From Lanius collurio (Eukaryota; Chordata; Aves; Passeriformes; Laniidae), in the NCBI GenBank assembly GCA_020086605.1, contig JACBWW010000008.1, forward strand, positions 19,484,482 to 19,548,481: a stretch of 64,000 bases of DNA. The letters are read 5' to 3'. The translations under genes were made by a program, and so were the position numbers. Positions 1 to 12,540 of this stretch are shown here, piece after piece. Numbering within the stretch: the first letter of the stretch is position 1; the number at the start of each line of letters is the position of its first letter. The notes under the pieces are model-generated. The model worked only from the letters and a program-made list of their open reading frames with translations, did no database searches and was not told where the DNA came from.

Positions 1-2860
1 ATTATTTGCCTTCACAGAACATTTTTCAAGTTAGACTGAAGTCTTGAGTGATTTAGAAATGTAAAGCTTCCTCCAAAGAGACAAGCATTGGTGCACAGCA
101 ACTGGCTGGGAGACTGACCCTGGCCCCCTAGTCCAGTGAACTTCACTCCTCATGGATTGGATGATCCATGCTTTCATTAGGCTTTCTGAGGTCAGCCAGG
201 TCCAATAGGAACAGAAGTGTCTCGTGACTCCTTCAGAGGTTTTTATTTGCTTCCTTCAAGCTAAACCAAGCCAAGGAACAGCAGAGAAAAGGAAAAAAAC
301 CCTAACTCTTCTCCTCCCACTTGTTTTGAGTAAGTATCCTCTGGAGAAGGAGCTCTGGTGTTTCAGGCCTTCAGCTCCTTCCCTCAAAACACAGGTAGCA
401 TTGCACATGCTCTCACTTCTCATGGTGGTTGCGAACTCACAATTTCATTACTCTGCCCAGGAGAACATCTGCTTCTGCTTTGCAAGCAGTTCTTCTCCAT
501 TCTCCCCTTCCACATTCTTCAAGAGGTCAGATACACAGAGATATGATCCTTTTAACTTTTTTTTTTTCCACACTCTTGCCCTATCATTCTGCAACAAAGG
601 GACTGTGTGTGTTAATATTAACACTCACATTATTATTTTTCTGTTCTTCGCCAGCGATGGGAGGCAAACTTATCTCTGATCCCTACAGCAGTATAGTAAC
701 TCACTCAGCAGGACACCCTTTCAGAGCATTGGAGACGGGTTTGAATTCCTGCTCCATCAGATTGCTACTGGGAATTTATTCAAGGAACGCTTTCTCCTGC
801 TACCATTGATTCATACTGGATAAGTAATTAAATGTTCACTGGACTAGAAAAATGGATCTTGCTCTAGGCAGTAAATCACTCAAAGCAGGAGGCTTTTCAC
901 TCTCCAGGTGAAGTGAAGCTCTGAGCATGAGCCTATCCATGATTCTGTGGCAGGGCTTGTACTTGTGTTCTCTTTGCCATCCTTCTTCTCTAGAAACTCA
1001 TCCCGGGAGCCAAGGAACATTGATTGATGCAGCTCATGCTTCATCAGATCTGCTGCTATTTTTTGTTTCAGCAAAGGCACATTTTCAGCAAGCACTTAGA
1101 AAAGTGCTATCCAGTACACTGATGAGCTCTGACAGGCACTGTTCCAAAAAACAGTGATGGGAGGTTTTAATGACAGAGATATGGATGGGTAGTACTCATA
1201 GTGTTACTGCTATTTATAGCCCTAAACTAGTACGGCCTTTAAACATAGCAATAACCCACGATTGAGTGGGATTATTTACTTGCTGTCTTTCCTGAATATC
1301 TCCAAGCATTTTGGTAGATCAAGGCTGAGGGGAACAAGCTGTGACCAGGTCATCTGCAAGCCCACAAATGTGAACATTGTAAGATACAGGTGTATCTGTC
1401 CTCCTAATCATCCATGGATGTTATACTGTGTTGTATAACAAGTTATAATGTGAATACACCTGCAGCAGTGTAGCTGTGATGTTAAGCATATGCTTAAATG
1501 TTTGGATAACTTTTGCTAACAGGTGATGTTAAGCATACGCTTAATTTTAAACATTTGGGTAACATTTGCTAACAGCAATTTCTCTTTCTGCATTTTTGTG
1601 ATTTATTTTATTGTATAGCTGCTAGAGGTACCAGGAGATAATTTTAAAATGTGCTGAGATTTGGTCTCATTCTATAGAGCTCTTCAGCATGCCAAATAAT
1701 TTTTCCAGGTGGGGTATTTTCCAAAATTGACAAGTTCCACTAAACAACAAAAATGCCAGTGTGTGTCACAGAGATTGGTGAACCCTTGTTGACTTTTAAG
1801 TGGTCTGATGCTGTCAGTATTTCAGTGTCCATGGCAGTTTAAGAAGGCCTCAAAACAATCATATCCAACCTATGGAGGTCTACATCTCATATTATCAGAT
1901 AAAGAAAATCTGGCTGTAAAATTACAGTTCAAGGTTTTTTTAGAAAAAATATTATCAGGACACATGAGTTTGTCATTTTATGTGTAAAGAAGTATGTGTA
2001 TGTTTTGTATGTTTTGCATATAAAATAAATATAAATTGATGTGGCACCTTTTCAAGGAACTATTTATCAAACTTGGAAATAATTGCAAGTCAAATCATTC
2101 AGAATTAAAATATAAATGGGAAACTGAGAATAAAATTAGATATTAATTTATAAATATATGTAGCTTAAAAACAGCAACCTATAATCAGAACCAATGTTTA
2201 CATTGTTTAAAAACCATCTTTACCAAAGCAAAGTGTAAGACATTAAAAAAAAAAAAGCAAAATAAAAAGAAACATGGAAACTTTTATCAAGTCTGTATGA
2301 AGAGGAAGCCAGAAGAAGTAAAAGACTAATAAAGGAAAGGAAAGAAAAAAATGCAACAGATAACCCAATGCACAGAGCAGCAGATATTCAAGAGAAAAAG
2401 TAACTCATAAGATTGTGGGTTGAAAGAGATAAAAACCATAGAACATAACAGCTGGCCAGTATACATATAACTTTTAAAAATTATTCATAACAATTAATCT
2501 ATTAATTGCAAAAATATTAAAGGATAATGAAAACCTGAAGGTATTAGAAAGTCATTAATAAATCAGTAAATCAAGATAACTTGTATATGAACATAAAAAA
2601 AAATTTGTGGGTCAACAGTGCTTCAACTTAATATCCTCTTGAGCCCTAGTGAACTTCCAGAGAACTGAGAGGCATCTATTTTGGAACTAATACTTCTAAG
2701 GAGAAACCAATTAAATAAGTCAGGAACTCATCCCGATCTTGATGTCAGAAAAATAATGTTGATGTAGGTCTCAATTAGCAAAAAGTCAGAGGGTTGGCTC
2801 AAAAAATCTTCAAGAAAATTACAGTACATATGTTTTCCCTCTCTCTTATCTGGTACTTTG
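1..2860. other. AT-rich unique sequence, no gene recognised
   Basis: No recognisable coding exon or RNA gene. Open frames here are short, overlap one another on both strands and encode no domain I know. Composition becomes markedly AT-rich from about 1900 to 2620, with A-runs near 2246-2257 and many short TAAA and ATAA stretches. A tandem duplication at 1476-1575 is listed separately. The segment could be intron or intergenic DNA; the sequence alone does not decide. Confidence 0.7.
1476..1575. repeat. Tandem duplication, two units of 47 and 53 bp
   Basis: Unit 1 (1476-1522) and unit 2 (1523-1575) both begin GTGATGTTAAGCATA and both end TTTGCTAACAG. They differ by a few substitutions and about 6 extra bases (ATTTTAA region) in unit 2. 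The units abut directly, which is what replication slippage or a small tandem duplication leaves. Each unit also holds a near-palindrome: TTAAGCATATGCTTAA in unit 1 is a perfect 16-base inverted repeat, and unit 2 has the slightly broken form TTAAGCATACGCTTAA. No function is implied. Confidence 0.85.
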
Positions 2861-3182
2861 ACAACTGTGTCTGGACTCCTATGTTCCATCCTGGTCTCCC
2901 CAATGCAAGGAAAGGAACTGGTGTGGTGTGTTCAGGCCCTGAGCCTCAGGGCTGGTGAGGGGCTGGGGAAGGAACTGCTAATGGTAGGGAGAGTGGTGAG
3001 ACTCTGGAGCAGGTTGCCCAGAGAGGCTGTGAATGCTCCATCCCTGGAAGTGTCAAGGCCAGGCTGGAAGGGAGTCTGAGCAACCTGGTCTAGTGGGAGG
3101 TGTCCCTGTTTATATCAGAGGGTTTGGACTAGGTGAATCTTTGAGGTCTCTCCCAATCCAAATCACTTTATGAGTCTATGAG
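2861..3182 (+). mobile_element. CR1 LINE, 3' fragment
   Basis: The plus strand carries the typical end of an avian CR1 non-LTR retrotransposon. A tract equivalent to 'ctggagcaggttgcccagag' begins near 3004, followed by 'ccatccctggaagtgt', 'gagcaacctggtctagtggg' and the terminal region 'ggtttggactaggtgaatct', which ends in short TCTATGAG-type repeats at 3173-3182. CR1 copies are usually 5' truncated and lack target-site duplications; this one is short and diverged and has no intact reading frame. The left limit is less certain: 2861-2940 resembles the preceding CR1 coding end but appears to carry an internal deletion. The 73-codon open frame across it is an incidental read-through. Confidence 0.85.
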
Positions 3183-5920
3183 TGTTCACAGTAGAAATGT
3201 TTGCATAAAAGACACTTAATTTGGTTCTGATTATATTTGTATTTAAACTTTGATAGCTCATTCATGCATTAAATAGATTATATACTCTACTTAATGTGCC
3301 ACAATGTAATTCCATGTGAGTGTATATGGCTGAATTTACTTACACTGCAGCCTGTGCCCTTTTATGATTCAATGAGTGGCTTGAAAAAAATGTAATACTA
3401 TTGTAAACACAATTTGCAATTCACATAAAGACTTAGAAGTGGAAGAGGGATGGGCTGTAGATACGCAGCGCTCTGGAGATCTCTGTGAGATTGGCAGTGG
3501 ACTAGCATGTGCACTGCAGAAATGCCAACTCTAAGATGCATTGGGCCCAAATGCAAGCTAGGCTTATGGACAGGAAAGCAAACACTAGAAAAAAGAGCTC
3601 AAAAGTGTGGTAGATAATCAGGTACAACACAAGAGGACACGTGAGTTCTTTACTATAGGCTAAAGACCTTGAGACTACAGCAAAATCTGCCTCCTCCCCA
3701 GGGAGTGAGGCCTCTCTGTCCTTGTTCAGCACATGGTAACCAACCACTTCAGTGTGTGGAGAGGAAGACATTGTCTACAGCCACTCGTGGGGGTTTGAAA
3801 AAGGCAGGAAGAGGTACCACACTGTCATCTGCTACCACCAGGGAGACTGCCTCTATGTTTGGAACACATGCCTCTCTTTTTGGAGTGTTTGGGTAGCCCA
3901 TGCACTCTAAGTGATGCTGAAGCAATGAAGCTGGCGCAGAAAGCAAGCCTACATGGCTCTGAATCAACTGCCAGAAGCCTTAGGCTTTGTTGGCTCAGCA
4001 GATGCAGCTGTTTGAGCATGCCCAAACTCTGCTGTGGATGAGACATCTCAGAGCATGTCTCCATTAGAGTGCTCCTACCCTGGGAAGAAAACAGGGATCC
4101 AGGTCATGGAAAGACCCTGGAATAAGCTGGGGGGATAGATGAAGAAAATTTGATTAGGTAATATTTCTATAGCCCAGACTTTACCAAGGTGGATTTGTGC
4201 AGCTACATGGTTGGCGATGGTTATATGTGTGGACGGCTGTTTGTACAATGCTCTTTGGAAATAATGATGTATTTGTGAACAGATATTTCCTATCACAGGT
4301 CTGAACAAGCCCAGGGAATATAACCACTTGAGAGTTTGAAACTGCCATGCATCATGTCAGAAATCATGCTGTGCTTGATGCACATTTGGTACATCTTGTC
4401 CCCCTGCTTCTCAAACCACCACCCACACCCTTTCTCTCTATGGGATGAAAAAGTGGTATGTTTACTGGCAGTACTCAAGCTATGTGCACTGCATTCTACT
4501 GAAGATCCAACTCTGCACACGTAAATGGAACATGGCCATCAGGCTCTTGGCGGTATGCCACCAAGGTCCTCTGGCTGTGCAGATGATACCCCAGCATCCC
4601 AAACCATGCTGCATCCTACTGGGCCACCAGAACTTGAAGGGCAAGCTTTGTTTTAGGGTTTTGCCTTGTGAATAGTAATTTGTTCTGTGGTGACTTCCCA
4701 GCTGTTTCCCAAGGGGCTGGCATGTGACAACACGGCGTCTCCAGTCAGTCTGAGGTCTCCCAAACCTCCAGCCGTGACAAGGGAATATTTATATCTCACA
4801 TGTACAGCATGCCAACATTTTCTATCTTGGCTCTTTTTCACAATCAAAAGTGCTCTGTATGCACTGATTCTTTCCAGGGGGAGGGCAATAGGAACTGACA
4901 TGAAGTCAGTCGGATGTCCTTTCATGTCAAGCATCCTGCCTCTGAGAGAGGCTAGGGGTGAGTACCACAAAGGAGGAAGCAAAAAACCTTGCAAATGTAA
5001 AAACCTTGCAAATTTGCTACCCCTTATATTTGTATTCCTAGCTGATGATTGGTACCATGAAGCATGGTAGTTTGCCTCGCTTCATATGTTTGTTCCCAGA
5101 TAAGTAAGAAATACTAAATTCTTCCCACCTCTGAAGTTCAATAATACTGTGTGTTTCACAGGATAACACTAAGGAAAAGGACAATTTCCTACATTTAAAA
5201 TTGGTTGCCCTTCTATTCCTTAAGTTTGACTTCCATTGTAAAAGGTGTCAGCCAGCAGCTATTTATAAATATTTACAGATTCTTGCCTTTAAATTAACTC
5301 TCTGCACTCTTTCAGATAGGTCTCACATGACTTAAACTCCCACTTGTCTTTGAAAATTTATTTTCATTCCAATATAGTGTCCCTTCTCTCTAACTAATAT
5401 TTCTGATTGAATTGATATTAATTTAAATGCTATTTCAGTGTATCCATTATTATATTATGCATATTGTGCCCAAGTTTATACTACCTACCGTATAATCAAA
5501 ATTTAAGGCAATATGAGACTATTCAAGATCAAGTACTCCCTCCTGCTAATATTTATCAAAATAATTTGTTGATCCCAAATAACTGTTTCAAAATAGTAAT
5601 TAATAAATAAAATAATTCTTAATAAGATTTCCATGTGCAGCTATGGAAGTGCCATCACAGGAAATATTTCAATAAATTCTCCCAGTGTGTACAGCAACAG
5701 AAAAATGTGCTCTATTTCCCCCACCCCCAACCCCATTCCTGAAATTCATCACTGAAACTGACTTTAACCAAAGCCTTAGTTCACTGAATGAAGAATAGGA
5801 CACTTCTGTACAGATTCACAAGGCAGTTTCTGTGGAGGAAGACAACACCCTTCCTTCAAGTGGTACTATTAAAGCTCATTAAACTTTGTGCAGTACAATG
5901 GTACTTATTATGAAGAGACA
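3183..5920. other. Unique sequence, no gene recognised
   Basis: Between two CR1 fragments. The part from 3440 to 4680 is somewhat richer in GC and in overlapping short open frames on both strands (up to 79 codons), and 4653-5070 has open frames on both strands of 113-127 codons. None shows a domain or motif I recognise and none has clear exon borders. A 17 bp unit is tandemly doubled at 4982-5015 (AAAAACCTTGCAAAT core). From 5100 to 5650 the sequence is AT-rich. An old, unrecognisable transposon in 3.4-4.7 kb is possible. Confidence 0.55.
4982..5015. repeat. 17 bp tandem doublet
   Basis: Two adjacent 17-base units (4982-4998 and 4999-5015), both AAAAACCTTGCAAAT followed by GT or TT. This is probably a slippage product. 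Confidence 0.8.
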
Positions 5921-6007
5921 TGGAATCATGGGTTTGGGTTGGAAGGGACCTTAAAGATCATGTAGTTCCACCCCAGGGACACTTTCCACTAGGCCAGGTT
6001 GCTCCAG
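5921..6007 (-). mobile_element. CR1 LINE tail, short antisense fragment
   Basis: The plus strand reads 'ggtttgggttggaagggacc' followed by 'ttaaagatcatgtagttcca', then 'gggacactttccactaggcc' and 'aggttgctcca'. This is the reverse complement of the last roughly 90 bp of an avian CR1, so the element lies on the minus strand. It is only the 3' tail, with no coding part. The junction at 6007 is where similarity to the CR1 tail stops. Confidence 0.9.
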
Positions 6008-9000
6008 AAGATACAGCAAATATTTGAGTTCCTCCTCCTTGGACTTTTCAGACAATGTGTTCTGGACTGTTTTTAAAAATGAGCTGCTCCTGCACCTAAG
6101 CTACCTCTGCAGCATGGTCAAAAATGACACAGTTGGAATTATTCCATTGGGAATTTACCTGTGTAACTTTCACAAAAGGTGTAAAAGGATGAAGAAGAAG
6201 ATTTTCAGTCTGTGTTTTCAATGTGACACATGAGAAATGACCTACTGGAACGGGAAGCTTTCCCATAGTCCTATAATGGACTCAAATATTAGCAATTAGT
6301 TTTGGTTATCAAATAATGGGCCTAGTTGCCTTCTCGTTGTTTTCAGTAACGTTATTGACACAACAACGTGCACCAGACATGCCAAAGAGAAAAAGGTTTG
6401 CTAAACACCTCAATACAGAGGACACTTCACAGTAGTAACAGGATTTCACATGACAGATCTATCTCTTATGCAGGCTGTTCCTAAGAAGGGTTTCTAACTC
6501 AATCATTAGAGTGACTTGTACTATGAATTTCTGCCTTGATGATCACACTGATGAATGGAGAGGAACAGATGTAAAGCAGGTCAAACTGAAATGGAATTTT
6601 TCAGTTTTACTGTAAAAGTAATCATCAAAAAACACTTTGTTTCTTTTTATCTGATGTGTTTCATTTTACTTCAAGATGCATATTTATTCATTGATCTTTT
6701 CTTTAATTCTTAGGTCTACTTTAAAAGCCTTTACTAAATAAAGAGTGGAAAAGCTTCTATGATTTGAAAAATGAACATTTGACTTTTTCAGAATGAACTA
6801 CAGCAATTCAAAATTTTTGGAATACTTCTTGTATAATTGCCTTCTGTTTTCTAAACAAAGGTGATTGGTGAACGCAGTCAAAATTTGCAAATTGTTTCTT
6901 CCTGTTACTAACATTTCCAGTGAATTTGCTCTTAACAGGAACCATTTCACTCTCTCATTCTCGAACATTTAAAGCAATTTTTGAAGGCTTTCATCTTTCA
7001 CCAAATTACATGCTTGTGTACTCTTTCCCTCCTAGCCTCCTAAGTTCCTGAATTCTTCCTTACATAGCCTGCAAAATATTCACTTCCTTTTGAGAAAGTG
7101 GAAGCCTTAATCACTGCGAGTTGCGCAATAAAGACCTCCAGGAAAAGCCTTATTTCGCCAGAAGGACCCACAGCTCTTAGGCAACACTGTCAGATCTCCA
7201 CGCTTGGCAAAGCTCCCAGCGCGTCTCCCCAAAATGCACCCCAGGGAGCTGTGCTGTGCGGAGCCACCGGCACCTCAGCTGACCTGAGCTCGCACTGGTG
7301 CCACGTGAGCCAGGCAGAGGGTGCAGCTGTGGCCAACGCAAGGGAAATGAGGGTCAGCAGCACACAGAGCAGAGAACTCAGTGACTAGCAAACAGGCATC
7401 ACCTGATTGTGTCGGTGAAATCTCCAGAAGCATGGATGAAAAAAGATCCCATTAACCCTCTGAACTACATTCCATTTTAACACATAACCTGACAGATCAA
7501 TAAAGTATAGAGGTAGCTGACAAAGGGGCTTAATTTCTAGAGTAGCTCCAATTGTATGTCTGGTAACTACATGCTTCAAGAGTCACCTCAGAGGAGAAGC
7601 TATGTTGCTACCTATATATATCTAGAATTATTCATTTGAGGATATACAAGTCCTCGGGAGTAAGGTACTCTATATGCAACAAATTGAGGCATTCTATTCT
7701 AGAAAAGTCAGAGCATTTCATCTAAAATTTTTTGGGCCCTTTGAATAGCTAAATAGTGACTTGTGAATATTCTTAATGACTCCACGTCACTCACTGACCC
7801 CATAACCTCAGCTCTTGGGAGAGTGTGGGTCATGCCTTAAAACTTGTGGCTGCAGCCCTGGTGAGGAAGGGTCCCAGCAGCAGTCTGGTGCTGTGGACAA
7901 CCAGGTACCTACTGGAGATGCCAACCACAGGATGAGAGAGACTGCTGTCTCTCAAATTCAAGCCCATGTAGCACACATCTCTCCCTGAACCTCTGAAAGG
8001 CAAATATATGAGCTAATGTCAGCAGCACACACGCATGCTCACAGCAATGCAGTCCAGGCCGGCATCGTGTTTATGAAAGATATTTGTTTAAGAACTGCTG
8101 ACAATCTTTTTTCTCTAACAACTTCAATGCTTGGTTTGGCAACCAACCCTCCTTTCAGTCCTGGCCCCAGATTCAGCAGTCTTTTCCACCTTAGCAGCTA
8201 AGTCCAGGGAGGAGGGCCAGGCAGCCCTATGCTGTGCCTACTGCCAGCTGCACCTGTGCCGTGGCAGCCCTACAGCCCCAGCTGCCAGCATCAACTCCTT
8301 CCCAGGCCTTATTTGGAGATAGCACACACCGAGCTTGCACAACTTGCTTTTTCTTGAAGCAAGGAATAAATGGTGCTGGCACAGAGAGGTGGCTGCTGGA
8401 GCTCGAGCCTAACATACAGGCATGCACCCAGGAGCACATTTTGTCTCTGCACCCATTGGTGCAGCATTCTGCTGTGTATGAGAGCACTGGCCTCTGCTCT
8501 GTCCCCAGGATCTTCAGGTTCAGCCATTTTGCTGTGCTCACCTCTCACTGATTTCCCCCTTGTATTTTCAACCCCTTCCTGTCTTGCTGACGATCTTGCT
8601 CTGCTAAGTGCCTAGTAGGAGTGCTATGAATTTCTCAGGTGTGTCACTCATGCTTGCTCCTTCTCCTGCATCTAGCTCTTCTCTTCACTTCTGCCTCTTC
8701 TGCTTTAAATCTTTCCCCACCTCAACCATACTCAAACAACTTTCCTTTCTGTCTGCCTTTTAAACTGATTTCCTAGCCAGGATCTTAAAACACAGACACA
8801 TAAGCTTTGCATCATATCTATTGTTGTTGACGCACCTTAACCTAAATGGCTCAGAGCAGAGCTCACAACAGCATATTTCTATATATCTGCCCAGAATGAA
8901 ATTACTCATTAATCCAGACTCTTGTTGGAGGCCTGGAAAATTTTCTTTGTCATAACTACTTTTCAGAACAGCGTGGAACACAGCAGCACCAAAAGCCATT

Positions 9001-12000
9001 ACTGTGAATCGCTGCCAATCCCTCAGGCTGGATCCTCAAGCAGTTTGCTCTTCGAGTAGTCAGGGAGCAGCTAATCCCTGCAGGGTTCACAGTGCTCATG
9101 GGTCTTCTCAGGCACAATGTGAAGGACAGAGACTTCCACACAGGTCCTTCATCCTCAGATCAGTAAATAAAAATCTCTTCTAGACACGATCCTATTTCAC
9201 ACTTCTGTTTCCTGAGTTTAGGAACCAGGGATTCATTCTGGAGGCTTGCATTATCTTTGAGAAGAACGCTTGTCCTATCACTTGGATAATGAGCATGGCC
9301 CTATTCAACATATTCTTGTGGTTCTAATCTGTCTGTGAAGAGATAAAAAAACCCCAATATTTCAAAAGAATATTTAAAGATCAAATTATCTCCAAGCAGC
9401 ATTGTCAGCCTTAGGGAAACTGGGGAGCGAATTTCAGGGTCAGTTCATCTGTCATGAGTGGTGTTCTCTATGCAGTTGCATCTGAACTGCAAAAATAAAA
9501 TGTGAATCTCAAATTTTTCTCTGAAATCAGACCATTTATTTGTTCTGCTTATATTTGAGAACAGTGCAACAGGATCTGAAATGAAATTATACTTCTCCAC
9601 ACTGCTGCAGGGTATTTTCAGGCAAATGCCCTAACCCACAATCTGAAGTGAAGCCAAAAGCATCCTAGCATTTGAGTTGTTCAGGACAGGGGATCTGTAC
9701 TAATAGACTAAGCAGAGCCAGACACGAATCTGAGCAGCACCTTACATAATGTTTATCAAGTAACAGAGCCCTGAGAAAGTGTTGGCTCCTGTGAGCTCAG
9801 ACTCCAGCAGGTGAGGTGGAGGAGCAGCTCAGAGTTAGCCCACAGCCAGCCACTTTCCCCGGGAACAGCTTGAGGAGAGCAGGGTGAAGTGAAGAATGCA
9901 TGCAGATGTGCCATGCTAACTGCCTTGAGGGTTAGAGAAACCATTTTCTTCACTAGTATAGATGTAGCCTCTCAGTTTGTCTTAGGTGTGTCCTGGTATG
10001 CATGAAAAAATAGTGCTCTCCAGGGGATTTAGGCATAGGGGTACTTATTTTCCGAATCCTAAAGTGCCACAGGCAAGAAGATGGGTACCTAGATATTGAC
10101 ACTAGCCAAGAGTGAGGTGCTACGGGGCATACAAGATAGCACAGCTACTGTTGCCTGAGGATATTTCTGCTAGAAACTGTAAGTGCTTTTGGTATTTCAA
10201 GTGACTCAACAGGTTAGACAGGTTTTTTTTAAACTGTTTCCTTGCAAAATAGTCACCTGAAACCAGTGTATGCAGCACTGGAGCTCCTCAGCACTATTTT
10301 GAGTCTAATTTGAGATCTTTGTTTAATAGATTGACTGATTCACTTAGATGTAGCCAGAACTTCTGTGTGCAGCATGTGTCCCATGCAGTGCTGGCCTGGC
10401 ATGTAGGCAGTTTCTCTCCCGGGGTGGCATTGACCTGGTACCTGTTTTGTTTGTCGAAGTGTGAGGGACTCAGCAGAGTGGATCTGCATGCTGCAGAAAC
10501 AGGCAGTAAGTGGGATTTCCCAAAATGTTCATGGCAAGTCTTGCAGCAGCTGTGAGCCTCTGGGCCTGGTTCGTCCTCTCTCTGCATCAGTGTGACTTTA
10601 TAGAACCGAGCTCACCAGGCAACCCTACTGACAGATTCATAAAGCAATTGCTGCTGCTGTGGCTTACACCACTTTGTTCTGTTGCTAAGACTGGATTGGG
10701 CTCATCACTTTTCACAATGGGTGATCTAAGTAAATCTCAGAAAACTTGTGAACCATTATAATGACCTACTATTTTACCTGTAAGCAGACTTCTTGGCTGC
10801 AGCTGATTTTTGACAGATATGGTTATTGTGATTCCTGGAGTCCAGTGAAAAATGCCTGATAGATCTGAGCATCGTCAACATCTACATCTAACTTTATGAT
10901 GTGTAGTTGTTTTAAACACGCTATTAGATGCCATGAATTATTTTGTTTAGGTAGTTTTCCCCCACAGTTTTGTTCAAGAAACTTGAAACTAATAGTTATG
11001 TCTCAGTTAGGAGGAATGTTTAAAATCTTATTGAGTGAAATTCAGAGGAATCCCTCATTATCTTAAGCAGAAATCAGCAGAAAAGGGGAGCCCTTTCTTG
11101 CAGACAGAAACAGAGATGGAGAAAAAAGCCCCCACTTATGCTAACAGAAGTTCTGCCACTGCCTGAAGGGGGATTGAGATCAGCTGCTAGATGAGAGATA
11201 ACACAATTTTTAGTCTTAGGTTTTCTAACTTCACTTTTCAAATAACAGCATGGACATGAATTGAAAGCATTCTCTATCTTCATGTTGAGCCCATACTGGT
11301 AAAAACCAAACAGGAGAACTTTCTTTGTTTATAGAGGCCTTGTGTGTTACTGCAGAGAACACAGATCTTCTCTATATACTCAGGCTGCAGTCAATTAGTC
11401 ATGGGGAAAAGGAGACACAATGGATTTTCCAGGGAAAGCCAAATGATTTGAAGTTTATGTTTGTAAACAACTCATATATTAAATATTTAAGTAATTTGAA
11501 TATTTCAGCCTTGAGCCTGTCATGGACAGCATATCTCACATATGCAAAACCGATTTATGGAAAATGCTTTCATATAATATGACACCATGTCAGAGCATAT
11601 TAGCGGTTTAAAGAAAACTCCTTTTTCAGAGAAGCCAGTTATTCAGTTCCTGCTCCAGACACATGTCTATCCTACTCATGTCAGAGAAATGTGGTAAGGT
11701 TAGAGTTGCCACTGAGCTTTACATTTGACATAACAGTCTTGCATTCCCAGCTATCCAAATCCAAATGAGATTACACAGCATGGGCCAAATTATTCACTGA
11801 ATGTATTTCATATACTTCTGCCTTCCTCACCTCAAGTTGGAAAAGTCTGTGCAAGGTTAAAACCTGTTCTGCCTTCTTAACATTGCTAATTCTCTAGTGG
11901 GATAGAGGAAACTGCAGTGTGTTGATGCAAAGCAAGGTACGCATTTCAGTATGGACATGCACAAGCAATCAGGACTATGATGAATGATCTGTGAAGATGT

Positions 12001-12426
12001 GTTGCCCAAGTTCAGCCTTCCATTTAGATATTGGCTAATGTATCAGGTGCAATATGAATGTTTCTCCTTTGGAAAAAGAAGTGTTATAACAGTCAAGATA
12101 AAAGATAATGTTTTATGTAGAAGGTAAAGGGAGATAAGTAATCATCTCTAAACAAACCACAACAATAATATAGCAGGTGGAAGAGGATGAGCAGAAATGG
12201 TTAAATAAAATCTTATTTAGTTGTATAATATTACAGAAATAACAGAGTTATATATTATTTATTAAAAGAAGCAGAATCCCACAGATTTCTGGCAAGTTGT
12301 TGGTAATTAGTACAGAATTCTCTCCACAGCGATGTTCTGCTTCATTATTCATGGGCAGTCTCATGAATCAACCATGTCTATTAGTGCACTCAGCACAGCT
12401 GCCCTTAGGAAGTTATTTTGTTATTC
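6008..12426. other. Unique sequence, no gene recognised
   Basis: About 6.4 kb without a recognisable gene or young repeat. 6300-7090 is AT-rich. A local block at 7095-7390 is richer in GC and CpG and has a 96-codon open frame on the plus strand (7098-7388) with no recognisable domain. 8200-8620 has several mutually overlapping open frames of 79-105 codons on both strands, which is the signature of stop-poor composition and not of a gene. Pyrimidine-rich stretches occur near 8650-8760. Confidence 0.55.
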
Positions 12427-12540
12427 ACAGAATCCAAGAACTGTGAGGCAGGAAGGAGCCTGGGAGATTACCTCCTCTCTCTGCCTGCCAGAGACCTCTC
12501 AACTCTGTCAAACTTTCAAGTGTCTTCAGCAATGGCAGAA
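12427..12540 (-). mobile_element. Probable CR1 tail relic, strongly diverged
   Basis: The plus strand reads TCACAGAATCCAAGAACTGT then GAAGGAGCCTGGGAGATTACC. This resembles the reverse complement of CR1 3' ends of the type 'tcacagaatc...ggaagggacctctggagatcatc'. Spacing is preserved but divergence is high, so this is a probable old CR1 tail on the minus strand. It could also be a chance resemblance of a short tract. Confidence 0.45.

Noticed and set aside
8227..8615. Several 80-105 codon frames on both strands
   Set aside because: They overlap in four frames on both strands, which signals stop-poor composition. None has a known domain.
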